64,000 nt of DNA from Przewalskia tangutica (GCA_029844215.1 CM056736.1:24613501-24677500); one strand, 5' to 3'. Numbered from the stretch's first letter, positions 1 to 10,747 are shown. Notes: a model not told the origin generated them from the letters alone. Numbers and translations are program-made.

Positions 1-439
1 TTTCAGATTGTGATACATCTCTGTTATGTTATTCGTTATGCCTAACATACTCAGTACATCAGTCGTACTGACGTTCTCTTTGTCGGGGGGACGCTGCATT
101 TTATGCCCGCAGATTCATATTGAGAAAGTGACAATTCACCCTAGTAGGTTGCTGGTTCAACTGATATTTGGAGCACTCTACTTATTTCAGAGTTGCGGTT
201 TGATCGTGGTATGTTCTTCTCTTAGAGGCTTGTAGATAAGTTTCCTCTAGTTATTTATCATGCATGACTCTGTTGGCCTTGGCATCATTATATAAATTGG
301 GGTGTTCAGGTTAAAATCTTTGTCTAATCATTCTCGGCTTAGTCTGTGGATAATATGGTTAAGTGCGGGTTGTGTGGCCAGTGGTGTCCGACGGGTTGGG
401 TCGGGTGCCTATCGCGGCCCTCCGGTTTGGATCGTGACA
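1..439 (+). mobile_element. 3' end of an LTR, truncated at the window edge
   Basis: This stretch is non-coding and ends in a GC-rich tail finishing ggatcgtgaca at 439. The same kind of terminus (gggtcgtgaca) closes the better-defined Ty3/gypsy LTRs at 6524, 31790 and 50359. No primer-binding site follows at 440, so it is either a 3' LTR or a solo/truncated LTR of a plus-strand element. The 69-aa ORF at 26-235 has no recognisable domain. The family assignment rests on the terminus only; the 5' end lies outside the window. Confidence 0.55.
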
Positions 440-1749
440 CATTTAGAGGTGCCAGATGACCGTTTGGGCTGAAGTTGAGCGGATCAATATGAGCTGAATC
501 AATAGATGGACTAATGTCAAACCGCCCAAAACTTACATGAGCTAAGCTGGGCGGGTCAAGATGCACTAAATGATTGATTATAATCCAATTTGACTCATTA
601 CTATCCTCGATATAAAGAAGTTTAGAAGGCAAGAATGATAAGCATTCGGGCCTTTAAAGCAAGATTAAAGTGTCCTCTTGGATAAGAAGACCTAAAACAC
701 CAGTCAAGGGAAGAAGGTCGGTAACAAAAGGGAATCTTTCTTTTCGTTGTTATGCATGAATGATCCACTGCCGCTGACGTGACCAACTCAAAAAGATATG
801 CCTCAAGCTGAGGCAGATCCACTATAGGGGTAATGTGTAGGGAGACGACCTCCGCCGCAGTAGTATGAGCTTTCCTTCCTTGATGTTACACAAGATGCAA
901 GAAATGGGGGTAGTACGAGGTGACTGATAACATTACATTAGAAGAATCGAAAGAGATGTTCAAAAGAACGACCATGGAGACTTGGGGATCTAGAGCATGT
1001 CTTTCTTGTATATCCCTCATGTCGAGAGCTACTTCCTCGAATATCAACGCAGGGAGCCACGAGGAGAGGACTTCTAGGGCTCGATCTACAGCAGCGTCCC
1101 GTGGTTTGGTAGAATAGACACTTCCAAAGATAGTCTACACACACAAACCCAATCTCGTTTTCTTAGGGTTATGGTGGCATTATGTTGAAATTTACTTCCC
1201 CTCCCTGCCCCAACTCCCTATATTATCAAATAGAAGAGTCAAATATAAGAAATGCAGTAATCCCACCATATGTATTCGAGGGAGAGGCATCTTCCACTTT
1301 GTAATTGAAGGGTTCCAAACCTCGCTTCGTCATCCTTGCTTTTTCCTCCTCTTTTTCCTTTCCGCTCTTTATACCAATGTGATTGAATTCTGTGCATATT
1401 TCAATTACGTCTTCCATGATTCTTAGATCCAGAGGTAGCACCGTCCATCAATAGCAAGATCCCTTCCTCTCGCACCTGGCCTAGTATCTCAGGTCGATAT
1501 CCGGAGCTCTGTGAGCGGAGGAGAAGATCGGTAGTAGATGTAACGAACTGAGACTCAGAGAGATCGAGAAGCAAAACTCGGCAAGGAGAAGGCAGAACCA
1601 GTGTGCTACACTAAACTAGGCATTACACTGGGCCGACTCGACAAAGACTCTCTACCCGCGCGTGCCTATTTTGCTTTAGGAGGTATCGAGTGGAGTTTTG
1701 GGTAAAACCTTTCGATTTACGCTAATTCTCTTCTTGTACCATGTACATG
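440..1749. other. Unassigned DNA, no gene seen
   Basis: About 1.3 kb with no ORF longer than about 100 aa and no domain I recognise. The first 180 bases contain gggcgggtcaa-type words on both strands (near 530 and 555), of a kind seen near ends of some plant hAT-like elements, but I could not define terminal repeats. From about 620 to 1690 base composition is more even and the texture resembles organellar intergenic DNA. I cannot confirm an organelle origin from sequence alone. Nothing here supports a promoter or RNA gene. Confidence 0.4.
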
Positions 1750-2212
1750 ACGATAGCAATGGAGTCGTTAGCGGCTGTTGTTAAGGAAAGACTCAAGGAT
1801 CGAGTGACCTAACTTGATGGCAAGGTCGACCATTTGACGGACAAGTGTAGACTATGGCGAGAAGCGGGGGAATCGTTGGTCACCGTGACGCTCGCTAATG
1901 AGTACCGCGTCTTCCCAGTGAAGTAGAGCCGTCTTCATGGGGCCTCAACGATCCCGGTGGCGATGTCCAAAGCGTCACGGATCGGGTCAAATTGAGGAGC
2001 TTGTTGTGGAGATAGGTTTCCGGTTCGTGAACCGAATGTCTCACCTAGCGACTCCAAACTTGAGTCCCGGAACAACAACCATTCAACGGGATTCGAAATG
2101 CCAAGGCTCGAAGACCTCTGGGACATGGAACAATACTTTTAAGGTTGTTCGTGCCCCTTTTGACGACCAAGGCACAATGGCAACAATCTATCTCTCTGGG
2201 GATGCGAATAAG
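1750..2212 (+). pseudogene. Degenerate Ty3/gypsy gag fragment
   Basis: Read across frames, the plus strand gives a gag-like order. A possible coiled-coil start (AMESLAAVVKERLKDRV, about 1757-1808) is followed by a long linker and then LWDMEQYF, which continues after a +1 frameshift near 2140 as KVVRAPFDDQGTMATIYLSGDA. The motif WDMEQYF...YLSGDA is characteristic of the capsid region of plant Ty3/gypsy gag proteins. In-frame stops occur near 1810, 1925 and 2140. The reading stops abruptly at about 2212, where the G-rich minisatellite begins and where the family would normally continue. The frameshifts mean no functional protein. Confidence 0.6.
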
Positions 2213-3300
2213 AAGAACTTTTTCATTTTTATAAAAGGAAATTAATATATAAAATAATGGATGGGAAGGCAGGGGTAGTGTGAGAGGGGGCTACTGGGTA
2301 GTGGGGTAAGAAAAATTTCTCATTTTTTATAAAAAAAAATTATAAGTAAAATAAATATATAAAGTAAAAACTTCGGGTGAGGGGGGGAGAGCGGGGTAGT
2401 GGGCGAGGGGTTGGGTGATGGGGGTACGAAAAATTTCTTATTTTTTAATAATTTTTTTATATATAAGTAAAATAAATATATAAAATAAAAACTTCGGGGG
2501 TGGTGTGGGAGGGCATGGGGTTGGGGGGTAAGAAAAAAATTCATAATTTTCATAATTTTTTATAAAAGTAAAAAAATATGAAATAGAAATTTGATGATGG
2601 GGTAGGGCATGGGGGTGGAGGGAATGAGGGAGGAGATAAGATTTTTTTATATAATTTTTTTTTATAAAAGTAACAAAAAAAATAAAATAAAAATTTGAGG
2701 ATGGGGTAGGGGTGGAGAGGGAGGTAAGTTTTTTTTTTTATAAAAGTAAAAAAAAATATGAAATAGAAATTTGAGGATGGGGTAGGGCAATGGGGTGTAG
2801 GTGGGGGTAGGTAAGAAAAGAATTCATATTTTTTATAAAAGTAAACAAAATATGAAATAGAAATTTGAGGATGGGATAAGGCAATGTGGTGAGGTGGAGG
2901 GGGTAGGTGTGGGTAAGGCGAGGGGGGAAGTAAGATTGTTTTTTATATTTTATGAAATATAAATTTGAGGATGGGGTAGGGCAATGAGGTGGGGTGGAGG
3001 GGGTAGGCGTGGGTAGGACGGAGGGGAGGGGGGGGAGATAAGAAAAAAGAATCATTTTTTAAATAAAAGTAAAGAAAATATGAAATAAAAATTTGAGAAT
3101 GGGGTAGGGCAAATGGGGGTGGAGGGTAGGACGGGAGGTGGGGGTAGATGGGGTATTGAGGTGGAGGTGGGTAGGGAGGTATAGGTGGGGTGGAGTAGGC
3201 AAAGTGGGGCAGATATTTTGGGTGGGGGTTGATGTAGGAGAGAGGTATGGTGGATGGATAGTGTGGTGGCGTGGGTGGTTGGGCACGAATTTTGGCCGAC
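2213..3300. repeat. G-rich/AT-rich degenerate minisatellite
   Basis: Roughly nine degenerate copies of a 75-130-bp unit. Each copy combines an A/T block (tttttataaaagtaaaaaa then atgaaatagaaa) with a G-rich block (tttgaggatggggtaggg then variable GGGG runs). Clear starts of the tttgaggatgggg word are near 2592, 2694, 2771, 2866, 2962 and 3092; earlier copies near 2370 and 2490 are more divergent. All guanine runs lie on the plus strand, so the minus strand shows long Pro/Ser/Thr-rich ORFs that are artefacts of composition. The tract has many G4-G7 runs with quadruplex potential. Confidence 0.75.
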
Positions 3301-3310
3301 AATTAATAAC

Positions 3311-3328
3311 GATTTCAGCTTCATAACT
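3311..3328. repeat. Left TSD of the LINE insertion
   Basis: The 18-bp word gatttcagcttcataact occurs here and again, perfectly, at 6567-6584. It directly precedes a T-rich run (3329-3340). A target-site duplication this long next to a poly(T) run is the signature of target-primed reverse transcription by a LINE on the minus strand. Confidence 0.8.
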
Positions 3329-3895
3329 TCTTCTTTTTTTATGAAAAGGTAAATGTGTATTAATAATCATCCGAATGTACATGTTTTGTGGGCGTGCCCA
3401 CGACATAAAGACGATGTAAATCTAGTGTGTCCCTGCTAGGCAAGTCAACACAAGATTTAGGCTCGTCAGTAGCAAAAGCTCAAGCTAGCCCACAAGTCGG
3501 GTAGTCGTGAGTGCCCAAGCTAATCATAAAAGAGATGCATTGTCCTATACTATGGCAATTCCCTTATGTAGAGCATAAAGTTGCAGCCGTGGGCCTCCTT
3601 AAACCCTTGACATGGTAAACTCAAATGGGACAAACCCACGGTCAAGGGAAGAGTACCTATTCGGACATGGGTAAAGACCCACCTCGTCATGTTATGCCGC
3701 AGGGAGTAATCACCATAGTACCTACTATCCAGACCACGTACTATTACATGCTTGCCCACATGTCGGGAAGTCATGAGGTAGAAAGCATAAAGGACTCCCG
3801 TCAATCCCACATTCCGGGTGGTCGGGAGACTCCAGCTGATCCCACAAGTTGGGTAGTCTGGAGATTTTGCAAAAAGCGCTTCGACGAAGCCACTG

Positions 3896-6524
3896 TGTTA
3901 TACCCCGTGGTTCAGGCCGTGCGTATGGGGCCATGCGGAAGGAGTTAGGACTCGAAATCAGAAAACTTTGGTCGTGGCTCGCGCCGCGGCCGAGGCGTAC
4001 GCGCGCCAAGGCGGAATTCATGGCCGCTACGGAAATCGGCCGCGCGCTAAAGTTCCGAGTCCGCAGAGTTGCGGCGAGGCGGATCTGCGAGTTAGTGGAA
4101 ATTTCTGCACGCTTTGTTTTAAAAGAGGTCACGGTGGGTGACAAGTGTCCCCCCATCCGAAATGTTGCATGCCTTATATCGTGATGCCTTGAGGACTTGG
4201 TCATCTTTTCATCTTTCATCTCTCTCTCTCTAAGCTAAAAGCTCTCCTTCTCTCTAGAAAATCAAGAGAAACTCCAAGCTTAAGAAAATCTGAAAAGCGG
4301 TGTTAAGAATGAAAGTTAATTGCAAGCTCATGAGGTTGTCAGAAGTGGTATTCTTGAAAAGGAGGCTAGCAAATTGTTGGAATAATTTTGGCTAAAGCTC
4401 CAAAGGTAACATTTCTTCTCAGAGCTAGTTATTGGTGGTGCATGTGAAGAATAAGGAATTTGTAGTGGTAAAGAATGCTCTTAGAATCATTGCATGTAAG
4501 AAAAATGGTTTGGATATGAAGGATTGGTTAAAGAGATATTATGAGCATGTTGTAGCCTACAAACCACTTTAGAATTGTTAAGTATATTGTTTTACCTATT
4601 GGCAGAATTTTACACACCTAAGATTGGTTGTGTAATCCCTTTGAAATATTGGATTGTTGGGCCTTAAATGTGGCGTTTGGTTATTGATTTCGCCTTGAAA
4701 AAGGTGGCAAAGTATGTAGAAACAAAGGAAATCGCCCAATTTTCCTTAGGAATTAGTAACTTGAATTTGGAATTTCTACATTGAAATTAGGTTAATAAAC
4801 GATTATGGTCATTATAGGTTGACATATTACGTGCGGTATTTCGGGCTTAGCAAGTGGATTAACCAAGAGGTATGTGGAACTTTCATATCTCTTGAGCATG
4901 AGTAGTTGTATCTATGTAGTACGGTAGACGCATACGATTCGATATCTTTCACTTGTTTTAAAGATATTGGTACTTGTTTCATTTTAAAAGTATAAGTCCT
5001 GGATTTAGGGAAAATGTATTTGACAAAGGAATAACGCTAATATAATGACTTTATGGGAAGTTGGTTATATTAGTTTTTGAGAGGTTCACAAAGAAAAGTT
5101 TACTCTAATTAAAACAAGTACGTAAAGGATTTGAAACTAAGAAAGGTGAATTGATTTTTAGGCATTGTTGCCTAAGGTTTTAAAGGAAATGAAGTCACTT
5201 GATTTAGAAGCTTATTATATTTCTAAAAGGAAATGTGACTTGTTTTGAAAAGAAATTGTAACTTGATACTATGGTGATTAGTATCTTGGAATTTTGTATA
5301 AAAAGTTATTTCTTAAAAGGTTAAGTATACGGTACTTCAAGTTAAATTCTGATTTTCTATTAAAAGACATGTTGGTGCCTTAGGTATACTAAAATGATAG
5401 GATATATTAATAATGTTAATAAGAAGTTAGGGATTTCTTAACTTGCTTATGTTATGATATGATAGGTAGTGCTTATGTTATGATATGATAGGCCTAGTGC
5501 TTATGTTATGATATGATAGCCGGTAGTGCTTATGTTATGATATGATAGGCCAGAGTGCTTATGTTATGTATGATAGCGGATGAGCTATGTTATATATATA
5601 TTATTACTGTAAACCGGGTTATTCTTGTTATTTCCTCGACATACCGACACGATGGGTGGCCCACTGCATGCTCCAATAGGATGGTTTACTACTTATGCCA
5701 TGGATTTGCTACCCATGACGCGAGCGCGTTTGTACTCACGCGATCCGGTCCACGTGATCCATGCGGGTGAAATAGTCCCACGCGAGTACGGCGACGGTAC
5801 TCATGCGGGTCCACAGGATCCATGCGGTGAAATAGTCCCACGCGGGTGAAATAGTCCCACGACGAGCGATGACCTACGCGTCCACAGACCTATGCGGGTG
5901 AAATAGTCCTGTGAGTAGGATTGCTTAATGATACTACGTGAGGTACCTGCTTTGATCATGAGCTTCCTATTTTTACGCAGATATATATATATACATTTGT
6001 TACTCTCATTGTTAGTAAGGCACATTGCAAAGTAAATCGATTTTCGCCTATAACTCCAAATTATATTTTGACTTATGATATTATTACGATTTTCCGCCGC
6101 ATATTTGGTACATGTTGTCTCGACCTCCTTCGGGCCGCTCATGCCGCAGTCGAGGTTCATAGCTGGTCGATCCGCACTCTTAGGATCACGGTTCGGCTTC
6201 TAAGGCTCCATTTCTCCGGAGGCCTCGTCTTTTGGTACGATTCCCTGAGGTTGTAGACTTTTGTACATTCAGGGGGTATGGCGGGGCCCTGTCCCGTCAT
6301 AGTGTTATACCTTTTTAGAAGCTTGTAGTCCTGTCATGAATTGGGGTGTAAGGATGTAACTGTTCGTTTTATTATATTTAGAAGTAGCCACTTTGGGTTA
6401 GCATGTTTTATATTCTTATATGGTTCTTGTTTGTGAGTTTATTTCCGCTGGTTTTCTCTGATGTTGTATCACAAGGGTGCCCGGGGTAAGGCACCAATCA
6501 CGGATCCGAGATCGGGTCGTGACA
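3896..6524 (+). mobile_element. Solo LTR of element-D family (Ty3/gypsy)
   Basis: 2,629 bp, starting tgttataccccgtggttc and ending ggtcgtgaca. It is collinear with the D LTR copies at 19285-43415 (interrupted) and 47741-50359. There is no polypurine tract on the left and no primer-binding site or internal region on the right, so it is a solo LTR, usually formed by recombination between two LTRs. The flanking 5-mers are cactg (3891-3895) and cacag (6525-6529), a TSD with one mismatch. It lies inside the LINE fragment, so it inserted later. Confidence 0.85.
5445..5580 (+). repeat. 30-bp repeat array inside the solo LTR
   Basis: About four copies of a roughly 30-bp unit containing gcttatgttatgatatgat then aggccggtagt. 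The same array sits at the equivalent position of the D LTRs (about 32038-32170 and 49325-49470), so it is a structural feature of the LTR family. Copies differ mainly at the ggccgg part. No function is evident. Confidence 0.75.
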
Positions 6525-6566
6525 CACAGGTCCAACCAATCATCCATTTCCTAGTCTGTGGTTAGA

Positions 6567-6584
6567 GATTTCAGCTTCATAACT
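6567..6584. repeat. Right TSD of the LINE insertion
   Basis: Perfect 18-bp copy of gatttcagcttcataact, paired with 3311-3328. It marks the right boundary of the LINE fragment and shows that the solo LTR is nested within that fragment. Confidence 0.8.
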
Positions 6585-7117
6585 CGTCTAATTGAATAAG
6601 ATGAGTAAAAATCTTATGCCACCGTTGATGATTTGTTTATCTAATATGAAGCATACTGGGAGTGATTTTTACAATTTTAATTTTAATTTGGCTTAGTTAA
6701 CCCCATATATGATAAACATACAAATCAAACTCGTATATAGATTATAGAATACAAATCAGTAGCAAAATATTTTGAGTGGCAATACAAAGGAATATGGTAG
6801 AGTAATATAAAACAGCAACGTGTTTTCTATGATGAATTTTGAGTATCAAAACAGAGTAAACAAGGATTTAAGTTTTGCAAAATATCAGAGTATAAATAAA
6901 AATTGAATAGTCATTAAAAAATTAACAAAATAATACTAGTATTTCTAAGCCTTTAACTTTCGGAAGTATCGATGTCAAAAGGAACTTCAAGATGCCAATC
7001 GAGTAGAGGTATGAACGACGAGTTCGCCTTGACACGCCTGGATTAAGAGGAATGAAATAAACCATTAAGCAATTGCTTTCCTTGAATAAGCACACTAAAC
7101 CTACCTTTCCGGCATAG
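6585..7117. other. AT-rich DNA, no gene seen
   Basis: Low-GC sequence without a convincing coding region. A 72-aa minus-strand ORF (6922-7140) runs into the neighbouring MITE terminal repeat and matches no family I recognise. No splice-site-bounded exon series is visible. Confidence 0.5.
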
Positions 7118-7331
7118 TCGTTTGGTAGGAGGGATAGCATGAGATTGAATTATTAATCTCATGAAATTGAAATCAATCTCGTGTTTGGTATAACACTTTT
7201 TATCCTACCAATCCCATCTACATAGGATAAAATGTGGGTAAGTTATCCCACATTGAGAATGAGATAAGTTATCCCATCTTATTCTACCCAATTCCATCTA
7301 CATGACATTACTTATCTCTCCTACCAAATGA
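7118..7331. mobile_element. MITE (non-autonomous DNA transposon)
   Basis: About 214 bp bounded by imperfect terminal inverted repeats: tcgtttggtaggagggat on the left, and atctctcctaccaaatga on the right, whose reverse complement is tcatttggtaggagagat. The interior is AT-rich, non-coding and contains sub-palindromes (gagatt...aatctc near 7140-7160; repeated ttatccca words at 7220-7280). A clean target duplication is not visible, so the superfamily (hAT-like or other) is left open. Such elements need a transposase supplied in trans. Confidence 0.7.
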
Positions 7332-7939
7332 TCCTGCAGGATGTGTTAGGAAAAAAATATGCTTTAGCTTTGTGTGATTTTAATTTCTTATTTGGTACAT
7401 CTTTTATCCTATGTAATTGATATTTGTATCAGTTATACACCCTATATGATATTTTGCTATGTATATTAATATATAGCAAACTTTGTTAGTAATATCAAGA
7501 TTATTAATGCGTGCATAAGCATAATTAGAGATAAAATGCCCTTGAAGTTTCTCAAAGTTAAAAAATGTGGAGTGCATTTTTATAAATAAATATTCTTTTT
7601 CAAAAGTTATGCAATTTATGTTATGTTTAATACACCACATCAAATAGTGATAAGAAATAATCTTAGTATAACTAATCTCAGCATTATTAATTGCACAATA
7701 CATTTAATACTATTCATATACACCCTAAAAGCTTTAGAAACTTAAGAAGCGGCTAACACATTCAAGGAAGACAGTAGACACGCGAATTATCAAATCCTTA
7801 TGCATGGAGATAATGACAATAAATAACAATATTATACTCTATGAATATGATAATTGAAATAAGTACAATCTAAATCCGAACTATTTAAATTCATTAATAA
7901 GAATACATTGGAGGACAAGTTTGATGTCAGCAATCACGG
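7332..7939. other. AT-rich DNA with possible older MITE remnant
   Basis: There is no convincing gene. Words resembling MITE ends recur (tatttggtacatcttttatcc near 7388; tatacaccctatatg near 7434; tatacaccctaaaag near 7718), hinting at a second, decayed MITE of about 300 bp between roughly 7390 and 7735. I could not establish terminal inverted repeats or a target duplication. The 99-aa ORF at 7404-7703 is AT-rich and featureless. Confidence 0.4.
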
Positions 7940-8143
7940 TAATTTCAGCTTCAACAACGACAACAACATACCCATTGAAATCCCACAACGTGGATCTGAG
8001 GAGGGTAGAGTATACACAGACTTTACCTCTAATTTGATAGGTAGAGAAGTTGTTTTCAGAAGACCCTCGGCCCAAGAGAAAGCATAAGCATAAGAAAAAG
8101 GTAAATAAACATAAGAGTCGCGATAATTTCAGCTTCAATAACG
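7940..8143 (+). mobile_element. SINE-like retroposon with 20-bp TSD
   Basis: The body (7960-8123) carries the plant word series cccacaacgtgg, ggagggtagagt, acacagacttta, aggtagagaagttgtt and agaccctcggc. I recognise this as a very widespread short retroposon in nightshade and related genomes. The right end is A-rich (aagaaaaaggtaaataaac), so the element reads on the plus strand. Flanks are taatttcagcttcaacaacg (7940-7959) and taatttcagcttcaataacg (8124-8143), 19 of 20 identical. Whether it is a SINE or the 3' part of a LINE is not decidable here. Confidence 0.75.
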
Positions 8144-8315
8144 TAAATTTAAGATGTTGCAATTAAAATGTTCGTCGTTAGACTTTGAAGTGGGTCAGCT
8201 GGTCCGCCCTAAGTGTGCACTGGTTGTCTCGTTCTTTTTGTCGTTGATGCACTTCTGACCTTAATTGGCAGGGTTATGCCTCTTACGTTGTTAAATTAAA
8301 AAAATTAGTGTTCAA
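8144..8315. other. Short spacer, nothing recognised
   Basis: About 170 bp between two retroposons. It contains no ORF, RNA gene or repeat I can name. It probably belongs to the older host background of this segment. Confidence 0.4.
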
Positions 8316-8331
8316 AGCAAGCTTACGCTTT
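8316..8331. repeat. Left TSD of the SINE
   Basis: The 16-bp word agcaagcttacgcttt is repeated perfectly at 8544-8559. It is followed here by the T-run that represents the SINE poly(A) tail on the minus strand. Confidence 0.9.
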
Positions 8332-8543
8332 TTTTTTTACTAGAGAACCCGCAGCCGCTACTCGTTCGAGTGCGCACAGGCTAAACCCCGGATTGACGCA
8401 ATAGCCTGCAAACTACGTCAGCTGATTAATCACACTTGGCAAACCATGTGTGACAGGCTCAACCAAGAAAATTTATGCAGAGGATCGAACTCGTGATCAT
8501 GCGGTCCCGCACTCTGATACATCAATTTGGCTACCCAAAGGTT
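8332..8543 (-). mobile_element. tRNA-derived SINE (Solanaceae type)
   Basis: About 212 bp, read right to left. The head is tRNA-like (gggtagccaaattgatgtat, then a box-B-like gagttcgatcc near 8490). The body includes ggttgagcctgtcacaca, ggtttgc...ctattg and gtgcgcac...gtagcggctgcgggtt, and the tail is poly(A) (T-run at 8332-8338). The box A/box B layout, tail and perfect 16-bp TSD define a SINE transcribed by RNA polymerase III and mobilised by LINE enzymes. The body closely matches my memory of nightshade-family SINEs. It is full length and looks comparatively young. Confidence 0.9.
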
Positions 8544-8559
8544 AGCAAGCTTACGCTTT
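8544..8559. repeat. Right TSD of the SINE
   Basis: Perfect copy of agcaagcttacgcttt, paired with 8316-8331. It fixes the upstream boundary of the SINE. Confidence 0.9.
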
Positions 8560-9359
8560 ATATACATTAGCATGAGATAACTATGTGATTTTGCTATTAT
8601 TATATTGGCCTTTGGGATCGATATAATGATTATCACTGACATTTAGGGAAATTCGTATTTAATAGTCAGATGTAAATTTTTTGAATTTATCAAAGTTAAA
8701 TAACTGCAAAAGCATTTACAAGAATATTTTCATACCTAAATTATCTTCGATCTTAATTACTTTCGCTTTTAGTTTAGATGACCTCAGTCCAAGAAAATAT
8801 AAAATAATAATACACTGGTCTTGATTTCTAAAGATAAGAAGAGACTTGAGAATTTGAAGTTATTAAACTTGAACTATTTTGAAAAGTATATTGTTACTAT
8901 TACACTCACTGCCATATACAGTACATACTTCTTGTCCACTGCACCTAAATAAACAGAAAATTTATTAGTGGAACTTCATTATTTTGATTAAAACTTAATT
9001 ATTTGGCTAAAAATGAGAAGCTATTGCCAATGCTTTTTATAATTTAGCCCAAAAAAAGATGCACAATCAAAATAAATATCAATTATATATAAAGAAGAAA
9101 TAAAATAAATAAATATTTAAAACTCTTTGACTAAATTAGTTTATCTAGTTAAAAATATAGTTCAATTTCAGTCAAGTCATTTTACATATTTGACAAAAAG
9201 AAAAATACAATTGGATGTAATTTCCTGAATATTCTTAGACCTCCCATTTGAAATGACACCCGAATTTGGTACTATAGCCGTCTAGCGTACAAAAATTACT
9301 CCTGCCTTAATATCTAATTTGGATATTTTCCCACCTATTTTATTCTGTATCAAATTATC
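8560..9359. other. AT-rich intergenic DNA
   Basis: About 800 bp with no credible ORF, RNA gene or repeat. It ends at the 5-mer ttatc (9355-9359), which is the expected left target duplication of the adjacent copia LTR. Its partner should lie beyond the right edge of the window, because the copia element is interrupted. Confidence 0.5.
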
Positions 9360-9644
9360 TGTTGTGGTTACTAATTTTTTTTTAATTAGTTTATGAAAAA
9401 ATTAATCTCTTGATTATTCTTATTGATGAAAGACATATATATATACAAGTTACAATAGGAGAATTATATTCCTACTTTATATCTAAATATCTATTCTATA
9501 AGGAGACTAACTATACAATTATGGTAATATTACAATCCTAATTAAGATATAAGATTAATATACAAACTACCATAAATTAATATACAAAGGGGCATTGTAT
9601 ACGGACTGGACCGGGCCTTAGATGGTCAGGCCCAATGTTTAACA
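9360..9644 (-). mobile_element. Ty1/copia 3' LTR
   Basis: 285 bp. On the minus strand it begins TGTTAAACATT and ends CCACAACA, giving the TGTT...AACA inverted ends usual for LTRs. The element's protein-coding region reads toward it from the right (9700-11649), so this is the 3' LTR. A purine-rich stretch (minus strand gactgcgggtgtg, 9645-9657) lies just upstream as a candidate polypurine tract. A short LTR of this size fits small copia elements. Confidence 0.85.
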
Positions 9645-9649
9645 CACAC

Positions 9650-10747
9650 CCGCAGTCATAGCGGGCGGTCGTCGTACGCTGAGACTGTCTCTAAAATCTT
9701 CAAAAAGGACCGAGTGAAGATCCTTTGTAAAGATGTCTGCAATTTGATATCTGGAAGGGACATGACAGATGCGTACTTGTCATTTAGCTACATTTTCTCG
9801 AACAAAGTGAATATTCATCTCTATATATTTCGTGCGCTGGTGCTGAACTGGATTACCAGAAAGGTAGATAACAACTATATTATCACAATACACCAAGGTA
9901 GCCTTCTGAATATGACAATAAAGCTCCAAAAGAAGATTGCGTAACCAACATGACTCAGAAACCACATTGGCTACCCCTCGATACTCGACCTCTGCACTTG
10001 AACGTGAAAGCGTTGATTGACGCTTGGCAGACCATGAGACCAATTATTACCCAAAAACATACAATAGCCAGAGGTGGACTGTCTGGTGTCAGGACAACCA
10101 CCCCAATCAGCATCTGTATAGGAGACAAGCGTAGACGTCGACAAAGGATACAAATGCAAGCCATAATAAAATGTTCCCTGAATGTACCTAAGGATGCGTT
10201 TGAGCGCATTCATATGTTCAATACTGGGATCATGCATAAACAAACACACATGTTGTACGGCATATGTAATATCAGGTCGCGGGAATGTAAGATATTGAAT
10301 GACACCTGCAGGACTACGATAGCGGGTCGGATCCTCATAGGGAGAGCCAGCTACAACACCCAACTTAGGTTTAGTATCAACTGGAGTAGAAGTGGACTTA
10401 CATGATGACATCTCAAATCTCTCAATGATCTGTGTTGCATACTTCCTCTGTGATAAGAACACTCCATCTGCATGACGAGTGACCACAATCCCCAAGAAAT
10501 AACGTAATGGGCCCAAGTCCTTCATGACAAACTCAAAACTGAGCATTGTCATAATAGACTTCCGCAAAGCATCAGAAGAGGCAGTCAAGATAATATTATC
10601 CAAATATAAGAGTATATAAGCCATGGAAGAACCCCAACGATATATGAATAATGAATTATCAGACCTGCTGTGAGAGAAACTCATAGTCGAAACATAGTCA
10701 ACAAACCTCGTATACCAAGCCCGTGGAGAATGCTTAAGTCCATACAA
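9650..10747 (-). pseudogene. Copia reverse transcriptase C-terminus and RNase H
   Basis: A 258-aa minus-strand reading frame (10747-9971) starts YGLKHSPRAWYTRF, a conserved copia RT motif. It continues through YLDNIIL, the YxDD active-site region in which the second Asp is Asn, then FVMKDLGPLRYFLGI, and the RNase H segment SYTDADWGG...TRQSTSGY. A frameshift near 10035 moves the rest (VSWSAKRQSTLSRSSAE, LRNLLLEL, YCDN) to another frame (10043-9780). A decayed HVPSRYQIADIFTK-like tail runs to about 9700. The lost catalytic Asp and frameshift mark it as inactive. The sequence style suggests the Ale/Retrofit side of copia. Confidence 0.88.

Larger units (their letters stand above)
3329..6566 (-). 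mobile_element. 5'-truncated LINE fragment, split by a solo LTR
   Basis: The body is 3329-3895 plus about 6530-6566, roughly 600 bp once the solo LTR is removed. On the minus strand it ends in a cattta/ccttttcat word followed by A7, which resembles the 3' end of plant L1-type LINEs. It is bounded by a perfect 18-bp duplication (3311-3328 and 6567-6584). I find no reverse transcriptase, as expected for a short 3' fragment. The minus-strand ORF at 3550-3810 has no domain I recognise. It could instead be another poly(A) retroposon; the target-primed structure itself is well supported. Confidence 0.7.

Noticed and set aside
620..1690. Organelle DNA insertion
   Set aside because: Base composition and texture suggest it, but I recognise no mitochondrial or plastid gene; a search of organelle genomes would be needed, so it is not called.
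2320..3406. Pro/Ser/His-rich minus-strand ORFs of 77-119 aa
   Set aside because: They are the complement of the G-rich minisatellite; several overlapping frames are open because C-rich DNA rarely makes stop codons.
3725..4219. 164-aa minus-strand ORF
   Set aside because: It spans the junction between the LINE fragment and the solo LTR at 3895/3896, so it cannot be an ancestral gene.
6922..7140. 72-aa minus-strand ORF as a host gene exon
   Set aside because: It has no recognisable domain, no splice partner, and overlaps the MITE terminal repeat.
8480..8543. Possible tRNA gene on the minus strand
   Set aside because: The box A/box B-like head belongs to a SINE with a poly(A) tail and a 16-bp TSD; no complete cloverleaf is formed.
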